This document shows, piece after piece, positions 35,813 to 43,691 of a DNA stretch of 44,856 nucleotides (position 1 is its first letter; each line of letters begins with the position of its first letter). The position numbers and the translations under genes are program-made. The stretch comes from Pseudomonadota bacterium (GTDB lineage: Bacteria > Pseudomonadota > Gammaproteobacteria > Enterobacterales > Enterobacteriaceae). The stretch lies in contig JAGTSE010000050.1 of NCBI GenBank assembly GCA_018261615.1, positions 1 through 44,856 on the forward strand, in the 5' to 3' direction. The notes beneath the pieces were generated by a model, which saw only the letters and a list, made by a program, of their open reading frames with translations, had not been told where the DNA came from and searched no databases.

Positions 35813-36646
35813 ATGATTTACATTATCGATGACGTTATTACATACAATTCACATGATTGCACGCTAACTCACCTTCCTACCGAAGAATCACTGAGCCTCA
35901 GCATTTCATCAGGTCGACTTTTTGAGCAATTGCTAAACTCTAATGGCGAAATTCTGGCGCGTGATACTTTGCTGACCGAAGTATGGGATAAATATGGTCT
36001 TCGCGGATCGAATAGTAACCTGAACCAGTATCTGAGTATCCTGCGCAAGGCGCTTTCTGCGTATGGGTGTGAGAATCTAATCATCACAATCCCTAAAATT
36101 GGGATACGCCTTAACACAGAGATTAAAATAGAGCGAGAGATTATCGCACCCATAATCGTGGCTGATAACTTATCCGACGACACATCAGCAGTGCCCCCTG
36201 TTGACGACCAGGTAAATGAAGCAGTATTAATTTCGTCAAAAACTACTGATAACATTGTGCGGCACTCATTCACTGTTACCCGGAACATTTTGTTTATCGT
36301 TATTACCTTAACACTTCTGGGAAGTGCTGCCTGGTATTACTCTGTGATGCATTCTGCAGAACTGAGTCTTCCGTCAAGCACAATAAAGCTGGCGGGCGGA
36401 TGCGAGGTTGTACTAATGCATGGGGCGGATATTATTGAACGCCAGTCACAGGATAAGCAAATACTTCAAATTCTCAGTGAAAATAATCAATCTTGCGAGC
36501 CCGGGCGTAGAGTTTATTTCGATAAAATGACCTCATTAACAACCAAAAATTATGGTAGAACAATTCTGTCAGCATGTAAAATTAATAATAGTGGACACAT
36601 CATTTCATGCGACAATTTTTATTATATGGACTGGAGAGTAGAATGA
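35813..36646 (+). CDS. ToxR/CadC-family membrane-bound transcriptional regulator (MarT-like)
   Basis: A 277-residue protein. Residues 1-105 form an OmpR/PhoB-type winged helix (LLNSNGEILARDTLLTEVWD, then SNLNQYLSILRKALSAYG and LIITIPKIGIRL). A linker follows, then one transmembrane helix at about 157-176 and a roughly 100-residue periplasmic domain with four Cys. This is the layout of ToxR, CadC and Salmonella MarT. The next gene overlaps its stop codon (ATGA) and encodes a small membrane protein, as fidL follows marT in SPI-3, so a MarT/FidL-type pair is the best reading. Target genes are unknown; the adhesin locus 5 kb downstream is a candidate. Confidence 0.8.
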   Translation: MIYIIDDVITYNSHDCTLTHLPTEESLSLSISSGRLFEQLLNSNGEILARDTLLTEVWDKYGLRGSNSNLNQYLSILRKALSAYGCENLIITIPKIGIRLNTEIKIEREIIAPIIVADNLSDDTSAVPPVDDQVNEAVLISSKTTDNIVRHSFTVTRNILFIVITLTLLGSAAWYYSVMHSAELSLPSSTIKLAGGCEVVLMHGADIIERQSQDKQILQILSENNQSCEPGRRVYFDKMTSLTTKNYGRTILSACKINNSGHIISCDNFYYMDWRVE

Positions 36647-37056
36647 AAAGGAGCGCCAATATAGTGATTGTTTTTACGCTGATGGCACTATTAATATTAA
36701 TCGTGTTTTTTTCAGGCATTTATTTTCTGAACCATCAAAACAAAGACTACCCTTTCCGTTGCTCAACATTTAGTCGATATGATCTCAGCCGCAGCGCGGC
36801 AAAAAATATTGAATTTGCTATCTCCCATGATTTGCTTATTAATGGTGCTAAAATAGATAATAATACTTATAGATATAAAATAGGTAAAATTATTACCTCA
36901 ACAACCGATAATACACCGGATGAGTTTTTTAATCTATTGCTGGCGGAAATTACATTAGGTCCTTCTTATCTACAACTGGATGTTGATAAAGTTGATGAAG
37001 ACTCCTATCTCATTGGCGGACCACTTTCCTATTTGTTCATCTGCCAGCGTTATTAA
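36643..37056 (+). CDS. FidL-like small membrane protein
   Basis: A 137-residue protein with an N-terminal transmembrane helix (IVIVFTLMALLILIVFFSGI, residues about 8-29) and a periplasmic domain beginning YPFRCSTFSRYDL. The domain ends GGPLSYLFICQRY. The start ATGA overlaps the stop of the ToxR-family regulator gene, so the two are translationally coupled. By analogy with ToxS, TcpH and FidL it may sense or stabilise the regulator's periplasmic domain; that is inferred from topology and position, and sequence identity to FidL is not established here. Confidence 0.7.
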   Translation: MKRSANIVIVFTLMALLILIVFFSGIYFLNHQNKDYPFRCSTFSRYDLSRSAAKNIEFAISHDLLINGAKIDNNTYRYKIGKIITSTTDNTPDEFFNLLLAEITLGPSYLQLDVDKVDEDSYLIGGPLSYLFICQRY

Positions 37057-37131
37057 GTATCAGAAAATTACTAATTTTCAAGATAAGATATAAACCGGGA
37101 GGGATATCCAGACTTCCAGTTTTTGTCTATA

Positions 37132-37738
37132 GAAAACCCCAGCCTGGCTGGGGGGGGCCGTAAAACTGTCAGCTTTGGGCTGGTTATTAAAACTCCATTT
37201 GATTTGTTAAAACACCTTGCGGTCTGGTAACTGAAAGAGTCGAACAAGAAATCAAAAGGGGATCACAGTGGGGGACGAAAAGAGCTCAGCGCACATCTGA
37301 TAGAACTGTAAATATCACATAGTTTTTTCTCCGAAATACCGAAGGCAGGTAGTCTATGGAGAAAAACTCAGATCATATCCATATACTTGTAGAGATCCTG
37401 CTGAAAATGAGTGTGTCGGGTTTTATGGGATATCTGCAGGCAGTAAGTTTGGTGATCTGAAGTTCAAATACGGAAACAGGAGTTCAGGTGCCGGGGTTAC
37501 TATGTGGATACGGTGGTTAAGAACACGGCGAAGATACAGGTATATATAAAGCACCAGCATGAAGAGGATAAAATGGGCGAGCAGTTATCGATCCCTTATC
37601 CAGGTAGCCCGTTTACGGGCCGTAAGTAATCCATAAATGCAAATGTCAGATTGCGATGCGCCTGTTAGGGCGCTGCTGGTAACAGAGCCTTACAGGCGCA
37701 TCTGAAAAACCTCCGGCTATGCCAAAGGATATTTATTT
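37132..37738 (+). mobile_element. IS200 remnant (IS200/IS605 family)
   Basis: The left end holds the hairpin CCCCAGCCTGGCTGGGG typical of IS200 (a structure that blocks incoming transcription). The right end carries GGCGCATCTGAAAAACCTCC and GGCTATGCC before a T/A-rich junction. The transposase between them is decayed. The span is about 600 bp against about 708 bp for intact IS200, in line with internal deletions. Confidence 0.85.
37268..37629 (+). pseudogene. tnpA: Decayed IS200 transposase gene (tnpA)
   Basis: The fragments GDEKSSAH, NCKYH, KYRRQV, DHIHILVEI, KMSVSGFMGYLQ, FGDLKFKYGNR and YYVDTV are recognisable, ending in QHEEDKMGEQLSIPYPGSPF plus TGRK. All match the IS200 TnpA HUH transposase in order. 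Stops (TGA TAG after the N-terminus), frame changes and deletions of about 100 bp between VYGEKL and DHIHI and near the MGYL segment make it inactive. The start codon is GTG instead of ATG. Confidence 0.9.
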
Positions 37739-37768
37739 ACATTGTTCAGACTATTACAGAAAGAGTTC

Positions 37769-38091
37769 TCATGACCAGGTCTGGAAACTATTCAGTATAT
37801 TGCTAAAGTGTTTTAGCTCTTCAGCACTAAGTGGTACCGATTTTGAAAGAGAAAAAATTAATAAATCATCCATGTTAAGCGTAAAAATAGCCTGCTTTTG
37901 ATAAAGACGGATCTTGTTTGCCCGCAGAAAATCGTAGGTAATCATGATCTCGATAGCTAAGTTATCACCAGCACCGCTTGTCGATGTGCTTTCTGATGCC
38001 AGTTTGTTGCCTTTTTTTGCAAAATATCAAGCTGGCTATTGATATATTCTTCAAGGTTATTATGGCTTCCTAAATTATCGCGAGAAATTAT
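37769..38091 (-). pseudogene. Unrecognised 3' coding remnant fused to the exporter fragment
   Basis: After the ABC homology ends at LVGDI the minus-strand frame runs on as SRDNLGSHNNLEEYINSQLD. Then, across a run of seven A (38012-38018 on the plus strand as T), the sense continues one frame over: GNKLASESTSTSGAGDNLAI, EIMITYDFLRANKIRLYQKQ, MDDLLIFSLSKSVPLSAEEL, then stop at 37769. It reads like genuine protein and is unrelated to CvaB. I do not recognise it. The final part (acidic strand, then a PLSAEEL helix) is reminiscent of small secretion chaperones, but this is weak. Confidence 0.4.
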
Positions 38092-38834
38092 ATCGCCAAC
38101 CAGGCTTCGATAGTTCATCGGTATTTTCATTATGTCGCTATGTATTTGCACCAGGCGTGCTACGCGGGTAATTTTTGCGTGATCGGGTTCATTATCAAAA
38201 AAGCTAATATTTTCACTGCTTGAGCCAGAAAACAGTATGTCATCCTGCATGACACAGCCGATTCGGTTACGATGGTTTTCAAACCTGGTCTGGGTGATAT
38301 CTATACCACCTACCGTGATAGTCCCGTCCTCCGGGTACAACCGGTCAAGAACAATTTTGGCTAAGGTGGTTTTTCCTTGACCAGAGGGGGCAACAATTGC
38401 AAGACTTTCACCAGTATTGATCTCTTGGTTTACGCCATTCACGACCCAAGGCTCGGTCGAGACATAGCGGAAACGGATATCCGTCAGTTTGATATTTTGT
38501 GGTGCTGGGTTTCATCACTCTTATCTTTGTTCACCAGTTCAGAGCAAGCTTCTGAGCTGGCTTCTATTTCGGACAGCACGATATCGGCCAGACGTTCTCC
38601 ATGCATTCTCAACATTAGAAAGTCGGTAGCTGCGTTGATCAGACCTGCGCCGCAGCTCATAAACTGATCGGAAAAACTAATAAATGCGGTGAGCATACCT
38701 GCGGAGAAATTGCCATCCAGCACCTGCAGTGCGGCAAACCAAACAAGAACCACGCGACCTACTTATGTGATCACCCCTCGCGCAGAGCCGAACAAAATGT
38801 TGAGTTTTTGTATCACGATACCTTTGTTAGTACT
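38092..38834 (-). pseudogene. CvaB/MchF-type microcin ABC exporter, 3' fragment
   Basis: Reading leftwards: IQKLNILFGSARGVIT, a TAA stop, VGRVVLVWFAALQVLDGNFS, AGMLTAFISFSDQF and LRMHGERLADIVLSE (last transmembrane helices of a bacteriocin exporter). After a frameshift near 38,505 come PQNIKLTDIRFRYV and the ATP-binding domain with Walker A APSGQGKTTLAK and the Q-loop CVMQDDILFSGSS. It stops at LVGDI, before the LSGGQ signature and Walker B, where unrelated sequence begins. One stop, one frameshift and two truncations rule out function. Family: double-glycine peptide exporters with CvaB, MchF and MtfB. Confidence 0.88.
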
Positions 38835-38835
38835 A

Positions 38836-39759
38836 GGCTATGTCCCTTAACCTAACAATCGCCTGATAAATAATCTGATCGCCCCCAGTTTTAACATGCT
38901 CAGGTAGTTCCTTGCCGTTTTTTCCGAGCGTGTGGCTATACGACGATGCTCTTTTAATATCGCAAAACAGCGTTCCACGACGTTACGTTTTTTATAGAGT
39001 TGCCAGTCGGGTTTACGACGGTTGTCACGACTGGCCTTTTCGTTGGTCTTAAAAGGAATAACTGCCTTTATTCCCTTCTCTTTCAGATGAATACGGAGAT
39101 TTTTCCCCGAGTATCCCTTATCCGTCAGTACGGTCTTTGGACGCGATTTTACGCATCCACTTTTGCGGATGATACCCACCCGGTTCAGTAAGGACCGTGC
39201 ATATTGGCTTTCATGAACTTGCCCGCTGCTCAGATAGAAACTTAATGGCAAAATCCTGAGCCATCTGTCGCCAGATGGATTTTGGTGCCAAAGCCGCCGC
39301 GAGAGCGACCCAGCCCATGGTCATCGGGTTCATCTGGATGTTTTTTTTCGTACCGGCTGCTGCTTTCAGAGCACGGATATTACTGCCATCAAGCGCAATA
39401 GCATCCCAGTCGATTAATTCTTTCTCATCCAGAATCTGGAGCAACTTATTGAAAATAATGCTTATTACCCCAGCCTTAGACCACCGGTTAAACCGGTTAT
39501 AAATCGTTTTCCAGTGACCATAACGCTCAGGTAAATCTCTCCACGGAGCGCCTGAACAAAGTACCCAGAAAATGCCGTTCATGACATGTCTGTGTGAAAA
39601 GTAGGGGCGGCCACCTTGTGAGGCGCTTCTTTCAGGCTGTAACAGAGGGGAAATCAGAGCCCACGACTCATCAGGGAAATCGTAACGAGCCACATTAAAG
39701 GACTTTTTGTAGTTAAAACAAACGTCAGATTGTACAAAAAATAGTTACGGGACACACCC
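38836..39759 (-). mobile_element. IS5-family insertion sequence (IS427/IS1031-like) inside the exporter gene
   Basis: The imperfect terminal repeats GGCTATGTCCCTTAAC (left, from 38836) and GGGTGTGTCCCGTAAC (right, reversed, to 39759) bound a 924-bp element that encodes an IS5-type DDE transposase. No convincing target duplication (TA or TNA is usual for this group) flanks it. The exporter gene has lost about 200 codons at this point, which fits a deletion next to the element after insertion. Confidence 0.85.
38847..39693 (-). pseudogene. IS5-family transposase, split over three frames
   Basis: The N-terminal part (MARYDFPDESWALISPLLQP, HVMNGIFWVLCSGAPWRDLP, WDAIALDGSNIRA with the first catalytic Asp) runs into an eight-A run. 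The expected DDHGLGRSRGGFGTKIHLAT lies in a second frame, and LSFYLSSGQVHES, VLTDKGYSGK (second Asp) and VVERCFAILKEHRRIATR (Glu) lie in a third. IS427-group elements use one programmed shift in an A run; the second break argues that this copy is inactive. Confidence 0.85.
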
Positions 39760-39890
39760 TGGTAGGGAATAGTCCGCGGATACCAGCACCATATCCATGA
39801 CCCATTGCATACAGAAGGGAGATAAGATACCGAATAGTTCCAGAGTGATGGGCAGTATGAGTAACTGGACAAAGGCTGATTTTACGGTCG
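39760..39890 (-). pseudogene. CvaB-type microcin exporter, 5' membrane-domain fragment
   Basis: In one minus-strand frame the sequence reads VKSAFVQLLILPITLELFGI then LSPFCMQWVMDMVLVSADYS, ending at the IS5-type element. This is the first transmembrane segment of CvaB-family exporters, whose family pattern is SP(x)YMQWVxDxVLVSADxDLL. The N-terminal C39 peptidase domain, which would precede it, is gone: only about 50 bp separate this fragment from the upstream double-glycine peptide gene. Confidence 0.75.
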
Positions 39891-39941
39891 TGTCCATTCA
39901 TTTTTTCTGGTTTTGAATTTGCGCTCAATTGCTTAAAAAAG

Positions 39942-40010
39942 TCATAAAATATATGATGTCAATGAACCACCGCTGACCTCTACGATTTCATTATTTTTCA
40001 ATTCACTCAT
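39942..40010 (-). CDS. Double-glycine leader peptide, truncated bacteriocin precursor
   Basis: A 22-residue ORF, MSELKNNEIVEVSGGSLTSY plus IL, preceded by a strong ribosome site (AAGGAAGG, 3 bases from ATG). Residues 1-15 are a textbook double-glycine leader (hydrophobic residues at -12, -7 and -4, ending SGG) of the type cleaved by C39 peptidase exporters such as CvaB. Only seven residues follow before TGA, too few for a microcin. It is probably the 5' end of a second microcin gene truncated by the deletion that removed the exporter peptidase domain. A genuine mini-peptide is possible but less likely. Confidence 0.6.
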   Translation of the reverse strand: MSELKNNEIVEVSGGSLTSYIL

Positions 40011-40030
40011 ATTCCTTCCTTATGCTGTAA

Positions 40031-40333
40031 TTACAGCTTTGTCTTGAATGTACTTTCAGCAATATGCCTAAACCAACCTACAGTCGCATCCCAGCCGTTT
40101 ATTGCACCATAAAGTGTACCCACAAACAGTCCAACGACAGCGCCTGCAATTAATCCACTGAGAGCTGAAATTATACCGGCACCTAATATTCCACCTGTGC
40201 TACCACCACTCATCGCCTATTTAACGCCAAAAGCGGTGATGCCAGTTGCTGCACCTACAACCACTGAACCAATAAAGTCAAAAAAACCTGCGCTTGAAAC
40301 GTTTTTCATTTTAAAAAATGTTACTTCTCTCAT
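40031..40333 (-). pseudogene. Class II microcin precursor (MccL/colicin V-like) interrupted by an amber codon
   Basis: The 101-codon frame starts MREVTFFKMKNVSSAG, which resembles the MccL leader MREITLNEMNNVSGAG. It then reads FFDFIGSVVVGAATGITAFG and VK, a TAG codon (40217-40219), and AMSGGSTGGILGAGIISALS, GLIAGAVVGLFVGTLYGAIN and GWDATVGWFRHIAESTFKTK. The Gly/Ala-rich, zipper-like core, leader and length of about 100 codons are those of class II microcins. Codon 39 was probably CAG (Gln). Re-initiation at ATG 40213, two codons later, would give a 60-residue hydrophobic peptide without the leader. No immunity gene is recognised. Confidence 0.7.
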
Positions 40334-41301
40334 TCATGTCTTCATAGTGTTTTTTTAACAAAATTATTCTATAAATGCCGATTCATGCGAGCAATACTAT
40401 TAAAGTAAGAGTCTTCTCAGAAAAAACAGGTAAATACCAATAGTTATTTTACTTGGCTCATGATTGCGTTTTTTTACATAAATTTAACCATCATTGGGGG
40501 GCTGGGCTGTGGTTTTTTTTTGAAATCCTTTTGTTAATCTCAATCAAAGTGGTACTCATGCTGACTGTGACAGTCCAACATCTGTTTATAGAAAGTAATT
40601 GGATGGTACTGTTTTCGTCTCAGGGATGGAAAATCGTTATTTGAATATAATAATACACCGAATTTTTGTGTCTACCTCATTTTTAATAACCAATCGCATA
40701 TTTATATAAATTAAACTATTAGATGTATATTCTGTTATTTTGTAAAATATTAGAATTAAAATCTATATGATATTGATTTTTTGATTTAAATGTCTGTTTT
40801 GGCGATTGTGTGTTTTAATTTCTACCAAGAAATGGCGCTTTGTTTTTTTTTGGTGATAAGAATTAACATTGACTCCAATTTTATTATGCTTATTTCTGAT
40901 GTGATCATTATTTTTAAGGAGGGAGGCTATTTTCGATTTTTATGCAGCATTTTTATAACATGTATCATCAAATGATTGTGGTAAATTATTTTTTAATAAA
41001 TAAGTCACAATGTCATAGATAAACATATCATTACATTTTTATGTGCTGGTTTTGTTTGTTTTTATGGTGTGATAATTTGCTGTTAATCATTTTTGTAGTG
41101 TTATTGTCTGTTTGTTGTGGTGTTTGTGGTGTTGAGTTTTATATTAAGACGGTTCTAATATGGCGAAACCGATTCATTGTTATTTTTCGGCTCGAATTTT
41201 GGGGGCGAGTAAAGAAGTTGTAGTTAACCTGGCGAAAGTAAATAGACCATAACAAAAAGATTTTACTAATCACTATCCTTTGAGTCAGTTAGATAGAGTT
41301 A
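40334..41301. other. AT-rich intergenic region without supported genes
   Basis: About 970 bp, very rich in A and T, with long T runs. Short plus-strand frames near 40,453, 40,790 and 41,041 encode hydrophobic, Phe/Ile/Cys-rich strings without ribosome sites or recognisable domains, and I treat them as chance. The region presumably holds promoters for the microcin remnant (leftward) and the adhesin locus (rightward), and is the type of DNA silenced by H-NS with Hha/Cnu. Confidence 0.5.
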
Positions 41302-41898
41302 ATGAATATGAATAGAGTGACTGAAAATCATGAACGGATCATTGACGTATTAGCAGGGTATACGCAAATTGCTAATCCAGATGAGATATCCCGTGGCAAG
41401 CGTCGTTATCATTTAACAAAGGATAATGTACGCCGTGTTATGTTCATCCTTGACGGTGATTTTTTATTCAAATTGAAAAGCGAGAATAAGGTCCTGAATA
41501 TATTATCTGTTCCATTTGTCGTTGGCGTGACACCAACATTAGATGAACCTCCAGTTTATCTGGAGAGAATCGATTATGGGAAAGTCAGTTCCATCGACTA
41601 TGATTTTTTCTGGCAGTTGGTTTTTGAAAAAGAACTTTTCAATGATGCTGTGTCGATTTTATCGGGGCAGTATTCAGATTTAATGAATTATATACAATTA
41701 CCTAAGAAAAATTCGCGCGATGAGGTTTGCTCTTTAATTGAGCACTGGAAAAAGCTTCCAGCACATCTTAAAAAACGTTTTTCTGCACTTTATCTTATTG
41801 AAAATAGCTCAACTCTTTCAAAAAGCTCGATTTGTAGGGTGTTGAAAGAATTAAAGGAAAAGGGCGAACTAGAACTTGTTAACGGTAAGTTAACATAA
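41302..41898 (+). CDS. CRP-fold/IprA-like winged-helix regulator
   Basis: A 198-residue protein. Residues about 25-110 resemble a cyclic-nucleotide-like beta-roll (RRYHLTKDNVRRVMFILDGD, LNILSVPFVVGVTP) without visible ligand residues. The C-terminal 50 residues form a helix-turn-helix (LSKSSICRVLKELKEKGELE). This is the layout of IprA/YaiV-type enterobacterial regulators, which lack cAMP binding. It is the first of four same-strand genes and lies 43 bp before a second regulator gene. It probably controls the adhesin locus. The sequence is AT-rich with many AAA and ATT codons, suggesting horizontal origin. Confidence 0.72.
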   Translation: MNMNRVTENHERIIDVLAGYTQIANPDEISRGKRRYHLTKDNVRRVMFILDGDFLFKLKSENKVLNILSVPFVVGVTPTLDEPPVYLERIDYGKVSSIDYDFFWQLVFEKELFNDAVSILSGQYSDLMNYIQLPKKNSRDEVCSLIEHWKKLPAHLKKRFSALYLIENSSTLSKSSICRVLKELKEKGELELVNGKLT

Positions 41899-41941
41899 CT
41901 TATAATTTAGAAGCAAACATCTGAAATGCTGAAGAGGAAAC

Positions 41942-42577
41942 ATGGTTATAAAAATTGCCTGCACAGATAAAAATTATTTCTTCAGATTAGGTATTTCTAA
42001 AATAATTGATGAGAGCATTTTATCTGTTGCAAATGTGGAATTTTTATCCAATTTTGATAGTCAGAGTTTGCAGCAGGCCGACTTAATAGTGGTTAATGCT
42101 TCGCAATGGCGTCTCTATATGTGTCAAACCGCATATCGCGACAGAAAGCCAGGTAGCATAATGTTGGTGTTTGTCGATAAATCAGAAGATTTCATCACAT
42201 ATCGACTCCCACTTTGTTATCGATCATTGGCCGTGGTTTCGCGAGCAGACTCAGTTAGTAAAGTAGCAAAGAAGATTACAAAAAATTTGTTTAACTTTCG
42301 GAATGGATTCATAGGATATCTTCCATCAGATTGTCTTCGCTGTAATTTTTCCAACGTTACAATGGTGCAATTACGCGTGATAAATTATTTAAAAAAGGGC
42401 CATAGTGTCAACCAGGCAGCAATGTATCTTGGTATGAATAACAAAACTGTTTATTCTCATAAATATGATGTAATGAGAAAGTTTTCACTTAAAGGTGATT
42501 TTGAATTCAATTCCTTTATCAATGATTTAACTTTGTCTGAAATTTATAACGGAAGAATAAACCATGGAGAGATTTAG
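41942..42577 (+). CDS. LuxR/FixJ-type helix-turn-helix regulator
   Basis: A 211-residue protein. The N-terminal half has a receiver-like alpha/beta pattern (KIACTDKNYFFRLGISKIID, LIVVNASQWRLY, IMLVFVDKSED) but not the acidic pocket of a true response regulator, so phosphorylation is doubtful. Residues about 150-200 form a LuxR-type HTH (VTMVQLRVINYLKKGHSVNQ, AAMYLGMNNKTVYSHKYDVM). Such proteins (compare BglJ, EcpR, RcsA) often control adhesins and capsules. GAGGAAAC precedes the ATG. Its place between an IprA-like gene and an OmpA-like gene suggests local control. Confidence 0.78.
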   Translation: MVIKIACTDKNYFFRLGISKIIDESILSVANVEFLSNFDSQSLQQADLIVVNASQWRLYMCQTAYRDRKPGSIMLVFVDKSEDFITYRLPLCYRSLAVVSRADSVSKVAKKITKNLFNFRNGFIGYLPSDCLRCNFSNVTMVQLRVINYLKKGHSVNQAAMYLGMNNKTVYSHKYDVMRKFSLKGDFEFNSFINDLTLSEIYNGRINHGEI

Positions 42578-42677
42578 TTATGTAGTAAGGTCTGTTTAAG
42601 TACTTTTTTCTGTGTTTATACCAGTTAATCATTTATCTGGCGTGCATTCGTTAATGAAGATTTTTTTCGAGGTATCT

Positions 42678-43658
42678 ATGAATAATTTGTCACAACAAAA
42701 AAACTGTTGTGTGTTTATACCCTATAATATTGTTAAAGGCTGCATATTTAGCATTGTCCTTTTATTTACGGTATATTTTTACATCAACTATGCTGAAGCT
42801 GCACCATTACAAAATTCATCGGAACGTGTTTTTTCGGATAAGACTGCGAATGAAGAAAGTCAGTGGCAGAGGCTGGATACGCGCGCGCGAATTACTATAT
42901 ATCGCATCAGGGAAGACAATAATGAAATGTCAAAGGTGCCGGTAAATATATTTATTAATAATCAATATCATACAAGTGTTTTGCCGGGTGATGCTGCACT
43001 TGAACTGGGTCTGTGCCCAGGGGGAAAAGAGATAGATTTCATGCTGGGTAAGCATGGGGCAACCCATTTAAAGCCGCAAGAAAAAGTTGAAATTGACCCG
43101 CCAATTATTAATGAAGGTGAGCGATATTACTATCAGGTGGCAGTAAATAAGATGGGGCGACTTTCAGTGCACTCAGTGCCTTCTGAAGAAGCTGAGTTGG
43201 CATTAAGCAATCTTAAAGTGCAAACTCGTACATTATCACGGGTATTGCATGAGGTTTATTGCCCTGAAGTGACATATACGTCTAACTCACCTCGATTTTT
43301 CAACCGTGGGGATAGCTTAACGCAGCTGAGTGTAGATGGTAGACATTTCCTTCGTCAACTTGTAAAGAATATTAATAACGAGTTTGTTCAGGTGGATAAA
43401 ATTGTCGTTAAAAAATATAGTGACCGTAATCACTCTTCAATAACTGAGTATCCTTTTGCTCAAATGCGAGCGAACAGTATAACTACGTATTTAACAAATT
43501 CAGATATTGCCTCACCTCGCTTTATTTCTCAGGTAGAGGTTCCTGAATGCGAAGCTCCTTCATTTGGTAACGCTTGTGAGCAGGAAAAACATAACTTAAA
43601 AGAAAGTTTGCATGTGGAAGTTTATGGAGTCATGAAAAATATTCACTCCACGATTTGA
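42678..43658 (+). CDS. OmpA-like envelope protein of the adhesin locus
   Basis: A 326-residue exported protein. A long positively charged and polar N-region precedes one hydrophobic segment (IVKGCIFSIVLLFTVYFYIN) with a likely cleavage after AEA. Residues about 60-190 form a domain with KVPVNIFINNQYHTSVLPGD and GERYYYQVAV, and residues about 200-315 a diverged OmpA C-terminal peptidoglycan-binding fold (FNRGDSLTQLSVDGRHFLRQ, YPFAQMRANSITTYLTNSDI). The ATG at 42678 has GAGG five bases upstream. It lies 33 bp before the giant adhesin gene, so it may help anchor or export the adhesin. Confidence 0.75.
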   Translation: MNNLSQQKNCCVFIPYNIVKGCIFSIVLLFTVYFYINYAEAAPLQNSSERVFSDKTANEESQWQRLDTRARITIYRIREDNNEMSKVPVNIFINNQYHTSVLPGDAALELGLCPGGKEIDFMLGKHGATHLKPQEKVEIDPPIINEGERYYYQVAVNKMGRLSVHSVPSEEAELALSNLKVQTRTLSRVLHEVYCPEVTYTSNSPRFFNRGDSLTQLSVDGRHFLRQLVKNINNEFVQVDKIVVKKYSDRNHSSITEYPFAQMRANSITTYLTNSDIASPRFISQVEVPECEAPSFGNACEQEKHNLKESLHVEVYGVMKNIHSTI

Positions 43659-43691
43659 TTTTTTTAATTCTCATTAATTAAGTAGGTATTT

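Noticed and set aside
40453..41223. Three hydrophobic plus-strand ORFs of 60-63 residues, considered as microcin immunity genes
   Set aside because: None has a ribosome-binding site or family resemblance, and T-rich DNA produces Phe/Leu/Ile-rich strings by chance.
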